Origin: Oscillospiraceae bacterium
GTDB taxonomy: Bacteria; Bacillota; Clostridia; Oscillospirales; Oscillospiraceae
Assembly: GCA_012513005.1 (NCBI GenBank)
Contig: JAAZCZ010000061.1
Coordinates: 6,953-70,952 of the forward strand
Direction: 5' to 3'
DNA: 64,000 nt
Shown: positions 6,950 to 15,031 of the stretch, piece after piece
Position numbering within the stretch: the first letter of the stretch is position 1
Layout of the letters: every line of letters starts with the position of its first letter
Translations under genes and position numbers: made by a program
The notes under the pieces: model-generated
What the model was told of the DNA's origin: nothing
Database searches by the model: none
The model's input: only the letters and a program-made list of their open reading frames with translations

Positions 6950-8708
6950 TGTTATCCTCCTTAATTATTGTAACAATATTTTTAAATTTTTTTATTTCGT
7001 CAATGTCTCGTTTTTCTGCAAACGGTACATCAGACGTCATCTTCTTAATAGAAACCTTATAATGCCTGCCGCTAAGCTCATGTGCTGAAACTGCAATTGC
7101 ATCGCTCACTTCACTTTTGCTCAGAATCTCATAAGCAAAGCCGGGCTTAAGCAGCACAGATATTTGACCATCTTCCACTTCACCGACAGAATCATTGGAA
7201 TTTGATAAAACGGCAAATAAGTGCGCTTTTAGCTTTAGCTCTAAGTTGCTGAGAATCTCTTCCCATGTAATATCATTATTGTAGATTTGAGGCTTGACAT
7301 TCTCTTTCGGCTCTTCCGGTTTTTCCGTAATTTCCTGCACTTCTAAAATATCACTATGTAATTTTTCATCAGTAATATTGTCCGGTGCAGATAACAAAGA
7401 TTCAGCAGCAATATCTGAGTTTTTAGTGTTTTGAATCTCAGAATAAGGAATTGCAGCGATAGCATCCTCAGCAGGTTCATTCGAAATCATATTTTCAGAT
7501 ACAGCCTCAGCGGAAAATGCAGCTTTTACATCTCGATTACTGATCGCATTATTTAATTTATCTTCAAGAAAAGAAATCCGTTCATATAAATCGGTACAGG
7601 AATCATCAATAATTTTCTCATTTCCGACATTACATAGCTCTATCAAGCAAATTTCAGCAGTAATAGATGGGGAAGGGCCTGTTCTCATGGAGGAAATTCC
7701 GTTTTTAATCTTTTCCATAGAACGAATAAGTTGCGACGAGGTTGCTAGTGTAGTTAATGGCTTTACATCCGAATCCGAATAACCTACATTTATTAGCGCA
7801 TGCGCCTTAGATTTTGAGCCCGCAGCCAGTTTATAGACAAAAATATCTCTGTATAGGGCTAGAAGCTCAGATAAAATAGCAGCAGGGTCTTTGCCTAAAT
7901 TCCAGTTTTTGCGATAAATCGACAAAACCTCAGAAACGTTGCCCACTATAGCTGCTTTATAAAGCGAGATTGCTTCGCTCCTGCCCAAGATACCCATAGT
8001 GTCAAAAACTGTTTCTAAGGATACCGTTTGCGACATAGAACACTGATCTAAAATTGATATGGCATCACGCAATGAGCCCTCCGAAAGTCTGGCTATAAGC
8101 TCAGATGCCTCAGTTTCAAGATTAATGTTCTCTTTATCAGCAATATTCAAAATTCTCTCAGAAATCTCATCGGAACTAATTCTTCTGAATCCAAAACGCT
8201 GACAACGAGACAGTATTGTAATCGGAACCTTATGAAGCTCGGTTGTTGCAAGTATAAAAACAAGGTGGGCAGGGGGCTCTTCAATTATTTTAAGTAAGGC
8301 ATTAAAGGCTGCCGTGGTGAGCATATGAACTTCGTCTATTATATACACACGCTTCTTAACACCGGCAGGTGAATAAATAGCTTCACTCCGAAGAAGGCGG
8401 GCATCCTCGACCTTGTTGTTTGAAGCTGCATCAATTTCAATTACATCTAATATAGAACCGTCACTAATCCCGACACAAGCTGCGCATTTGTTGCAAGGGT
8501 TTCCGTTTTGGGGATTTAAGCAGTTTACTGCCTTGGATAAAATCTTTGCACAGCTCGTTTTTCCTGTTCCTCTTGTACCAACAAATAGGTAAGCATGTGA
8601 AAGCTTTCCGGAATCAACTTGAGATTTGAGAACATCAGTAATATGACTTTGACCGACAACGTCATCAAAGCTTAGAGGTCTGTATTTTCGGTAAAGTGCC
8701 TGATACAT
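6942..8708 (-). CDS. dnaX: DNA polymerase III subunits gamma and tau
   Basis: This is the clamp-loader ATPase that connects the polymerase cores at the fork. The 588-residue product has the start MYQALYRKYRP and Walker A GTRGTGKTSCAK. A zinc module follows with Cys in CLNPQNGNPCNKCAAC. DEVHML is the Walker B and the sensor is TILSRCQR. The poorly conserved C-terminal third is acidic, as in tau. I start at ATG 8708, with GGAG six bases upstream; a TTG at 8720 is in frame but lies inside that site. The start codon is only about 25 bases from the 3' end of the SRP RNA. Confidence 0.96.
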   Translation of the reverse strand: MYQALYRKYRPLSFDDVVGQSHITDVLKSQVDSGKLSHAYLFVGTRGTGKTSCAKILSKAVNCLNPQNGNPCNKCAACVGISDGSILDVIEIDAASNNKVEDARLLRSEAIYSPAGVKKRVYIIDEVHMLTTAAFNALLKIIEEPPAHLVFILATTELHKVPITILSRCQRFGFRRISSDEISERILNIADKENINLETEASELIARLSEGSLRDAISILDQCSMSQTVSLETVFDTMGILGRSEAISLYKAAIVGNVSEVLSIYRKNWNLGKDPAAILSELLALYRDIFVYKLAAGSKSKAHALINVGYSDSDVKPLTTLATSSQLIRSMEKIKNGISSMRTGPSPSITAEICLIELCNVGNEKIIDDSCTDLYERISFLEDKLNNAISNRDVKAAFSAEAVSENMISNEPAEDAIAAIPYSEIQNTKNSDIAAESLLSAPDNITDEKLHSDILEVQEITEKPEEPKENVKPQIYNNDITWEEILSNLELKLKAHLFAVLSNSNDSVGEVEDGQISVLLKPGFAYEILSKSEVSDAIAVSAHELSGRHYKVSIKKMTSDVPFAEKRDIDEIKKFKNIVTIIKEDNNG

Positions 8709-8733
8709 TGAATTCTCCAATCTAATAATGATG

Positions 8734-9030
8734 GCGACTCTTTACAAGACTGCACACCCTTGATTGAATGATGCGGTACATCCGCCATCCATCAGCCAAC
8801 TATTTCCCGGCTTACCTGCGGCACACGGAGTTGCCCGCTTAATGCTGCTCGGTTCCCCGCCTGACATGGTTCACGGGTTTCCGTTGCGAAGGACCGGAAC
8901 GTCAACGTTACTTAATGGACGCAGACAATACACCACATATCCTCTCTCGGGAATCCATCCCTGCTATAGCGGATTGCAGGTCACAGGGCACCGCTAGCTC
9001 CCCGATTGGTGCAGCCTTGTAAAAAGTCGC
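8734..9030 (-). ncRNA. ffs: Signal recognition particle RNA, long Gram-positive type
   Basis: The minus strand contains the SRP domain IV hairpin (8845-8865), with GTCAGG, the stem CGG-GGAA-CCG and AGCAGCATTAAG. It also has the conserved GTGACCTGCAATCCGC segment of the Alu-like domain. The ends pair with each other: GCGAC..TACAAGGCTGCAC at the 5' side and GTGCAGTCTTGTA..GTCGC at the 3' side. This gives a long terminal helix and about 297 bases. The RNA scaffolds Ffh and pauses translation of membrane-targeted proteins. Gene order SRP RNA-dnaX-ybaB matches Bacillus. Ends are judged from the helix and may be off by several bases. Confidence 0.93.
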
Positions 9031-9036
9031 ATAAAC

Positions 9037-9065
9037 ATTCTACAACAATACTTAGGTTTTTGCAA
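9037..9065 (-). promoter_or_regulatory. Promoter of the SRP RNA (and probably dnaX-ybaB)
   Basis: On the minus strand TTGCAA (9060-9065), a 17-base spacer and TAGAAT (9037-9042) place the start of transcription near 9030, exactly where the RNA's closing helix begins. Confidence 0.75.
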
Positions 9066-9118
9066 TCTGATTTTATTAATAATATAAGGCAAAGCAGGCA
9101 ATAATAAAGCCTCTCAGG

Positions 9119-9147
9119 TTGCATATTATACTCTTTAGATATATAAT
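9119..9147 (+). promoter_or_regulatory. Promoter of radA
   Basis: TTGCAT (9119-9124), a 17-base spacer and TATAAT (9142-9147) would start transcription around 9154. This is downstream of an in-frame GTG at 9150, which supports ATG 9186 as the radA start. Confidence 0.7.
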
Positions 9148-9185
9148 TAGTGAAAATAATTTTACATATTGAACGGAAAATATTA

Positions 9186-10547
9186 ATGAAGCAAAAGATA
9201 GTTTACTACTGCACGGAGTGCGGCAATGAAACGCCAAAATGGGCAGGGAAGTGCCCGGCTTGCGGGGCTTGGAATACCTTGGATGAGCAGCTTGTTAAGC
9301 CGAGCGCAAAATCTAAGGTGCTGCAAACAAAACCTATATCGCAGTCTGTATTAATTTCTGACATTTCATCTGCTGAGGAAATAAGATTTAAAACAGGCAT
9401 GAACGAACTAAACAGAGTTCTTGGCGGAGGTGCTGTTAGAGGCTCGATTGTTTTGGTTGGCGGTTCGCCCGGAGTCGGCAAATCAACATTGTTGCTGCAG
9501 CTTTGCGGAAATTTAGCAGATAGTGAAAAAATACTATATATAACAGGCGAGGAAAGCCCGGCTCAGCTAAAAATGAGAGCAGGGAGGCTCGGCATTGACA
9601 AAGGCGAAATATTAGTACATGCAGGAACAGAAATATCGGATATATTTTCGGCAATATCAGCTGCAAAACCCAGCGTAGTTGTAGTTGACTCTATTCAGAC
9701 AACCTATGACAGCGAAATATCAGCAACTCCGGGCAGCATTACACAGGTTAGAGAATGTGCAATGGCAATAATGCGACTGGCAAAGGAAGAAGGTTTTACT
9801 GCATTTATTGTTGGGCACATTAATAAATCCGGAAACATCGCAGGTCCAAAGGTACTAGAACACATGGTAGACTGCGTATTGTATTTTGAGGGCGACCAAA
9901 GTCTCGGATATCGTATTTTACGGGCCGCAAAAAACAGATTTGGCTCAACAAATGAGATAGGGGTATTTGAAATGGCGGACAAGGGCCTTAAAGAGGTCTT
10001 AAATCCCTCTGAAATGCTCCTTTCAGGCAGACCCACAGATTCACCAGGAACGATAGTCACTTGCATTATGGAGGGTTCCAGGCCTATTTTAGCTGAGATA
10101 CAGGCACTTGTTGCAAAAACTAGCTTTGCTTCGGCGAGAAGAAACTCAAACGGCATAGATTTTAACAGGGCAATGCTTCTGATTGCAGTTCTTGAAAAGC
10201 TGGTTGGGCTAAAGATGTCCGAATGTGACTCCTATATCAATGTTGTAGGTGGTCTTAGGATTGATGAAACATCAGCAGATCTTGCTACATTGTTAGCTCT
10301 GGTATCCAGCTACTATGACAAGGAAATCTCATCCGGATTAGCGGCAGTAGGCGAAGTAGGGCTTTCCGGGGAAGTGAGACAGGTTGCGCAAATAAACCAG
10401 AGGCTGGCAGAAATTGCACGCATGGGATTTAGCGGATGTATTGTTCCATTCCATAGCAAAGGTGAAATTACAGCCCCAAAAGACCTTAAAATTATTAAAG
10501 TTAAAAACATTAAAGAAGCGATAAGAGAAGCTTTGACAAATGGATAA
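9186..10547 (+). CDS. radA: DNA repair protein RadA/Sms
   Basis: RadA is a hexameric helicase of the RecA superfamily that helps extend recombination intermediates. The 453-residue product has an N-terminal zinc finger (CTECG, then CPACG), Walker A GGSPGVGKST, the RadA motif KNRFG and a Lon-protease-like C-terminal domain (GEVGLSGEVRQV). I start at ATG 9186 because the promoter would begin transcripts after the earlier GTG and because MKQKIVYYCTECG is the usual N-terminus. The ribosome site is weak (ACGG). The last eight bases overlap the next gene. Confidence 0.95.
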   Translation: MKQKIVYYCTECGNETPKWAGKCPACGAWNTLDEQLVKPSAKSKVLQTKPISQSVLISDISSAEEIRFKTGMNELNRVLGGGAVRGSIVLVGGSPGVGKSTLLLQLCGNLADSEKILYITGEESPAQLKMRAGRLGIDKGEILVHAGTEISDIFSAISAAKPSVVVVDSIQTTYDSEISATPGSITQVRECAMAIMRLAKEEGFTAFIVGHINKSGNIAGPKVLEHMVDCVLYFEGDQSLGYRILRAAKNRFGSTNEIGVFEMADKGLKEVLNPSEMLLSGRPTDSPGTIVTCIMEGSRPILAEIQALVAKTSFASARRNSNGIDFNRAMLLIAVLEKLVGLKMSECDSYINVVGGLRIDETSADLATLLALVSSYYDKEISSGLAAVGEVGLSGEVRQVAQINQRLAEIARMGFSGCIVPFHSKGEITAPKDLKIIKVKNIKEAIREALTNG

Positions 10548-11292
10548 ATCTTTTATTTGTAGTCCAAACTTACCGAAAAATAACGTAAGCACAGTTATAA
10601 TAGGAAAAGCATATGAGAGCAGATTAAAAAATGCTTTTGACAGATTAAAAATTCGGGCTATTTCAGCAGAGCCAAGCAGAAATGTAGACAATAGAATTTC
10701 AAATCACATTGACTTGCAATTAATACACCTGGGAAAAAACAAGTTTGTTGCTAATAAAGACAATATAGACTTAGTGAATATATTAACAGACTATGGAGCG
10801 GAGGTATTTGTTTCAGAGAGCAGCTTAGACAGCACTTATCCCGACGACTGCATATTAAACGCCTGCATAATAAATGAACATATAATTCATAATTTGGATA
10901 TCACAGATTTTGCTATTTTAAAAAACCTAAATAAAAGTATTAAGCCTATAAATGTACAACAAGGATATTCTAAGTGTAACGTTTGCATTTTAAATTCTAA
11001 ATCGATCATTACATCAGATAAAAAAATTGCTGATGCTACAGAGCGGTGCGGTTTTGAGGTGCTGCTGATAAAACCGGGGTATATTAGTCTGCCGGGATAC
11101 GAATACGGATTCATTGGTGGCGCATCAGTTAAGTTGTCAGAAAACACTGTTGCATTTACAGGTAAGTTTGATAAGCATCCTGACTGCCAAAAAATACTTG
11201 ATTTTATTACAGAAAGAAAAATTAGTATAGAATATCTTTCTCATGAAGATATATTCGATGTAGGCTCAATTATACCGATATTTGAAAACTAA
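10540..11292 (+). CDS. DUF6873-family protein, predicted guanidine-modifying-enzyme fold
   Basis: The 250-residue protein looks like the uncharacterised DUF6873 family of Clostridia, assigned by fold to the guanidine-modifying-enzyme superfamily (arginine deiminase, DDAH). I recognise it from segments such as YPDDCILNA, QGYSKCNVCIL, LPGYEYGFIGG and FTGKFDKHPD and the ending DVGSIIPI. The C-terminal nucleophilic cysteine of arginine deiminases is not present at an obvious place, so catalysis is unproven. The ATG overlaps the radA stop by eight bases, implying translational coupling and one transcript. Function unknown; the family call is from memory of motifs, not a search. Confidence 0.7.
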   Translation: MDKSFICSPNLPKNNVSTVIIGKAYESRLKNAFDRLKIRAISAEPSRNVDNRISNHIDLQLIHLGKNKFVANKDNIDLVNILTDYGAEVFVSESSLDSTYPDDCILNACIINEHIIHNLDITDFAILKNLNKSIKPINVQQGYSKCNVCILNSKSIITSDKKIADATERCGFEVLLIKPGYISLPGYEYGFIGGASVKLSENTVAFTGKFDKHPDCQKILDFITERKISIEYLSHEDIFDVGSIIPIFEN

Positions 11293-11306
11293 GCTATTTA
11301 TCACCT

Positions 11307-11342
11307 AATAATTACACAAAATTTTTATTTTGTGTAATTATT
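11307..11342. terminator. Perfect 16-bp AT-rich inverted repeat, probable terminator
   Basis: AATAATTACACAAAAT and its exact complement flank a TTTT loop, 14 bases after the DUF6873 stop. The T-rich right arm and position suggest a bidirectional-type terminator, though the stem is AT-rich. Confidence 0.55.
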
Positions 11343-11358
11343 TAGAAACGTAGGGATT

Positions 11359-11387
11359 CTGAGTATTTAGCTCCCCCACACTATAAT
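11359..11387 (+). promoter_or_regulatory. Candidate promoter of the recombinase-MBOAT-DHHW unit
   Basis: A perfect TATAAT (11382-11387) has a poor -35 (CTGAGT, 11359-11364) at 17 bases. It lies just upstream of the GGAGGG ribosome site. Confidence 0.4.
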
Positions 11388-11406
11388 TCTCGGAGGGTTA
11401 TATTTT

Positions 11407-12423
11407 TTGAGATTAAATAATGAAGCACCTGAGGCAATTAGAAACTTTCTTATATATCATGAATCAATAAAGGGTCACTCAAAGAGCACAATCGATGAGT
11501 ATTATTTAGACCTTAGAAATTTCTTTAGATTTATCAAACTTGAACACGGGCTATGTTCAGCAGATACTAACTTTGATGATATACCGATTAATGATGTAGA
11601 TATTAAGCTAATTTCATCGGTTACATTAAACGATGTATACGCTTATCTTGTTTATCTTTCGCGACATAAAGTGGTTTATGAAAATACAAGATATCAAAAA
11701 CGTGGGCTTAGTGCTTCTTCAAGAGCACGAAAAGTCGCTACACTTCGCAGTTTTTATAAGTATTTAACTGTTACTACTAAGCAACTTGACTCAAATCCTA
11801 TAGAAGGCTTAGAATCGCCTAAAAAAGCAATGTCACTTCCCCGCCATTTAAGCTTAGCTGAGTCTAAAAAACTGCTTTCTGCTGTTTCGGGTATTAATAA
11901 GGAACGAGATTACTGCATTATTTGTATTTTTTTGAATTGTGGTCTTCGTATTTCCGAAATTGTTTCATTAGACTTATCAGATATTCATGAAAATAGCCTC
12001 AGAGTTACCGGTAAAGGAAATAAAGAGCGCACGGTTTTTCTTAATGATGCATGTATTGCAGCGTTAAATGACTATTTAATAGTCAGAAAAGACATGGCAG
12101 ATAAAGACTGCCCTGCCCTATTTGTTTCAACCCGGCGAAAACGGCTGGTCAGAGAATCTGTGCATGCTATGGTCAAGAAAACATTAAAAAAAGCAGGCTT
12201 AGATTCTAGCAAGTATTCTTCGCACAAACTAAGGCACACAGCTGCTACTTTGATGCTTCAGCACGGTGTTGATGTACGCACGCTACAAGAGGTTTTAGGT
12301 CACGAACATCTAAACACAACACAGATATATGCTCATGTTGACAATGCTGAGCTTCGCCTTGCTGCTGCTGCCAATCCTTTAGCCAATTTTGATCCCGATA
12401 ATACAGAAAATAACGATAAGTAG
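11407..12423 (+). CDS. xerC: Tyrosine recombinase, XerC/XerD-like
   Basis: The 338-residue protein has an N-terminal SAM-like core-binding domain and a C-terminal catalytic domain. The catalytic residues are all visible: Arg in LNCGLRISE (about residue 181), HKLRH (about 273), the LGH box (about 297) and Tyr in TTQIYAHV (about 308). The most likely role is resolving chromosome dimers at dif with a second Xer protein or alone. A phage-type role is less likely because no other mobile genes surround it. The start is TTG 11407, with GGAGGG nine bases upstream and no good ATG nearby. Two surface-polysaccharide genes follow closely. Confidence 0.85.
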   Translation: MRLNNEAPEAIRNFLIYHESIKGHSKSTIDEYYLDLRNFFRFIKLEHGLCSADTNFDDIPINDVDIKLISSVTLNDVYAYLVYLSRHKVVYENTRYQKRGLSASSRARKVATLRSFYKYLTVTTKQLDSNPIEGLESPKKAMSLPRHLSLAESKKLLSAVSGINKERDYCIICIFLNCGLRISEIVSLDLSDIHENSLRVTGKGNKERTVFLNDACIAALNDYLIVRKDMADKDCPALFVSTRRKRLVRESVHAMVKKTLKKAGLDSSKYSSHKLRHTAATLMLQHGVDVRTLQEVLGHEHLNTTQIYAHVDNAELRLAAAANPLANFDPDNTENNDK

Positions 12424-12434
12424 GAGTAGAATTA

Positions 12435-13829
12435 ATGGTTTTTTCCAGCGTGTTGTTTTTATATATATATTTACCGGTTGTATTGCTAATATATTACATT
12501 ACTCCTATTAAATGGAGAAATCCTGTTTTATTTGTGGCTAACCTTCTGTTTTATGGTTGGGGTGAGCCTATTTATGTCCTGCTCATGCTTTTTTCAATAT
12601 CGGTCAACTATTATAATGGCTTATTAATTGAAAAATACAGAGATAATAGAGCCAAGGCTAAGAGAGTTCTTATTATTAATATTGCAGTAAATCTTTTGAT
12701 GCTGGGCTTTTTTAAGTATTATAATTTAATTGCCGAAACGCTAAGCTTAATACCGTTTATTAGTATCACAAAGCTAAATGTAGCCCTCCCTATCGGAATA
12801 TCATTTTATACATTCCAAACTATGTCATATACAATAGATTTGTACCGCGGAGAATCCGAAATTCAGAGGAATTTCATTAAATTCGGCACATTTGTGGCTC
12901 TGTTTCCGCAGCTTATTGCCGGACCTATTGTCAGATATAAAGATGTTTCATCGCAGCTTGGTTTTAGAGCAAGCAGTATTGAGCAGCTATCCTCAGGTGT
13001 GCGCAGATTTACAATAGGACTTGCTAAAAAAGTTTTGATTGCCAATAATATTGGCCAATTATGGGACATTTATGCTGCGAATTATTCGAATTTGACCTTT
13101 GTCGGCTCTTGGATGGGAGTTTTTGCGTTTTCACTTCAAATCTTTTTTGATTTCTCGGGGTACTCTGATATGGCAATCGGGCTCGGGAAAATGATTGGCT
13201 TTGAATTTAAAGAAAACTTTGACTACCCGTTTATTTCAAAGAGTGTAACCGAGTTTTGGCGCAGGTGGCATATTTCCCTTGGCACTTGGTTTAAGGACTA
13301 TGTTTATATACCGCTCGGCGGAAATAAGTTCGGACTCAAAAGGCAGCTTATTAACATATTCATTGTCTGGTCACTCACAGGTATTTGGCATGGTGCAAAT
13401 TGGACATACTTGCTTTGGGGCATATATTACGGCATACTGCTGGCAAGTGAAAAGCTTTTCCTGCTAAAATCTCTCGAAAGACTAAACAGTACAGTAAGAC
13501 ACATATATGTTATTTTTGCTGTTAACCTTGTTTGGCCATTGTTTCAGTTAAACAGCCTTCAGGCGGCAGCAACATATACTTCATCTATGTTTGGTTTTTC
13601 CCCTGCAGGACTTTATTCTGCAAATGATATTTTTAATTTTAAAACATATTTTGCTGTGTTTGTTGTCGGTGTTATTGCCTGCACCCCTGTGTCAAAGAAT
13701 CTGTTTAATAAGCTTCCGGATAAAGCTAAAAATATACTCTCCCCTATTTTTGTTGTAATAATTTTAATACTCTCAACTGCATACCTTGTTGATGCCACCT
13801 ATAATCCGTTTTTATACTTTAGATTTTAG
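12435..13829 (+). CDS. MBOAT family O-acyltransferase, AlgI-like
   Basis: This is a polytopic membrane protein of 464 residues with about ten hydrophobic segments. The membrane-bound O-acyltransferase signature is clear: FWRRWHISLGTWFKDYVYIP followed by the catalytic histidine region TGIWHGANWTYLLWG. AlgI-type MBOATs carry acyl groups across the membrane for O-acetylation of surface polysaccharides. The start ATG follows AGGAG by eight bases and lies 11 bases after the recombinase. The DHHW protein 12 bases downstream is the usual partner. The acceptor polymer is not identifiable here. Confidence 0.92.
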   Translation: MVFSSVLFLYIYLPVVLLIYYITPIKWRNPVLFVANLLFYGWGEPIYVLLMLFSISVNYYNGLLIEKYRDNRAKAKRVLIINIAVNLLMLGFFKYYNLIAETLSLIPFISITKLNVALPIGISFYTFQTMSYTIDLYRGESEIQRNFIKFGTFVALFPQLIAGPIVRYKDVSSQLGFRASSIEQLSSGVRRFTIGLAKKVLIANNIGQLWDIYAANYSNLTFVGSWMGVFAFSLQIFFDFSGYSDMAIGLGKMIGFEFKENFDYPFISKSVTEFWRRWHISLGTWFKDYVYIPLGGNKFGLKRQLINIFIVWSLTGIWHGANWTYLLWGIYYGILLASEKLFLLKSLERLNSTVRHIYVIFAVNLVWPLFQLNSLQAAATYTSSMFGFSPAGLYSANDIFNFKTYFAVFVVGVIACTPVSKNLFNKLPDKAKNILSPIFVVIILILSTAYLVDATYNPFLYFRF

Positions 13830-13841
13830 AGGTAATTGTAA

Positions 13842-14966
13842 TTGTCCAGAAAGTCAAAACTAATTGAAGTAGTAATATTCTTTACCTTCATTTTTTCTTT
13901 ATTTATAATAAATTTAATAACCAAAGACAAAGTTTTTTCTGAGCAAGAAAACAGGATGCTACAGCAGCGCCCGAAATTAAGCGTAGAGTCTTTACTCTCG
14001 GGCAAATTTATGGAGAACTTTGAATCATATGTCTCAGACCAGTTTGTTTTGCGGGATAAGTGGATTAATATTAAAGCCGGTGCTGAGCTTGCCTCAGGTA
14101 AAATGCAGAACAACGGAGTGTTTTTGTGCCGCGGTGATGTTTTTATTGAGCCTTTAGCTACTCCCGACAAAGACTCCTTAGACAAAAAAACAGGGTATAT
14201 TAATTCACTTAATAAGTCTTTTTCCTCTAAGATATACCTTGCTTTGATACCGGGTAAGGAAGGATTATATTCAGATTTACTGCCTACAGGCATTAATAAT
14301 GCAAATCAAAGTGAAGTAATAAAGCAAATATATGACGCCGCAGAAACAAATAACATCGATATGCAAACTATTCTTAGAAAGCGCAGCTCTGAATACATTT
14401 TTTACAGAACTGACCACCACTGGACAACGCTGGGGGCGTACTATGGCAGCTGCGCTATCTTAAATAAAATGGACTTGCCTTATCCGGAGCTTAGCAGTTT
14501 TTCCGAAACAAGAAAAGTTATTTCCGAGTCTTTTTACGGAACTACATATTCAAAAGCGGGCTTTTCCAATGTTTCCCCTGATGTTTTTGAGCTTTTTGTT
14601 CCGGCTTTAGATGTGAAAGTCCTAAACTACGGAAAAGGCAAAGCGGAAGCGGGCAATATGTATGACCTTAGTTTTGCTGATAAAAAAGACAAGTATTCAG
14701 TATTCTTTGGGGGGAACACTCCCCTTCTGGAAATCCAAACAAATGTTTTAGACAAAGAATCCTTACTCATAATAAGAGATTCATTTGCGGACAGTTTGAC
14801 ACCTTTTCTTATGCAGAGCTTTTCAAAAATATCTGTAATAGATCTTCGCTATTACAACAGCAGTTTAAAAGAATATATTGAAAAAATTAATTTTGACAAG
14901 ATATTAATCTGCTACAGTTTAGCCGCTTTTATTAATGACACTAATCTTTATAAGCTTAGTAGCTGA
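13842..14966 (+). CDS. DHHW-motif protein (AlgJ/AlgX-like), partner of the MBOAT
   Basis: The 374-residue product has one N-terminal membrane segment (about residues 7-23) and an extracytoplasmic SGNH-like domain with the family motif TDHHW at about residue 190. Such proteins act with AlgI-type MBOATs to transfer acetyl groups to exported polysaccharide. Later blocks include a candidate catalytic Ser in LIIRDSFADS. The start is TTG 13842 with GAGG nine bases before it, next to the MBOAT stop. The pair is consistent with an acetylation module. Substrate unknown. Confidence 0.85.
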   Translation: MSRKSKLIEVVIFFTFIFSLFIINLITKDKVFSEQENRMLQQRPKLSVESLLSGKFMENFESYVSDQFVLRDKWINIKAGAELASGKMQNNGVFLCRGDVFIEPLATPDKDSLDKKTGYINSLNKSFSSKIYLALIPGKEGLYSDLLPTGINNANQSEVIKQIYDAAETNNIDMQTILRKRSSEYIFYRTDHHWTTLGAYYGSCAILNKMDLPYPELSSFSETRKVISESFYGTTYSKAGFSNVSPDVFELFVPALDVKVLNYGKGKAEAGNMYDLSFADKKDKYSVFFGGNTPLLEIQTNVLDKESLLIIRDSFADSLTPFLMQSFSKISVIDLRYYNSSLKEYIEKINFDKILICYSLAAFINDTNLYKLSS

Positions 14967-14973
14967 AAACCTT

Positions 14974-15001
14974 TTGCAAAAAGTATTTTTTATGCTATTA
15001 T
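14974..15001 (+). promoter_or_regulatory. Candidate promoter of the aminotransferase
   Basis: TTGCAA (14974-14979), a 16-base spacer and TATTAT (14996-15001) lie 30 bases before the start codon. Confidence 0.5.
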
Positions 15002-15031
15002 CATATTAATTATTTCTATGAGGTGAAAATG

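Noticed and set aside
8764..8997. A 77-residue reading frame on the plus strand between dnaX and radA
   Set aside because: It is antisense to the SRP RNA, whose domain IV and terminal helix are clear; the frame has no ribosome site.
9150..9185. Upstream GTG start of radA
   Set aside because: The promoter -10 ends at 9147, so transcripts would begin after the GTG.
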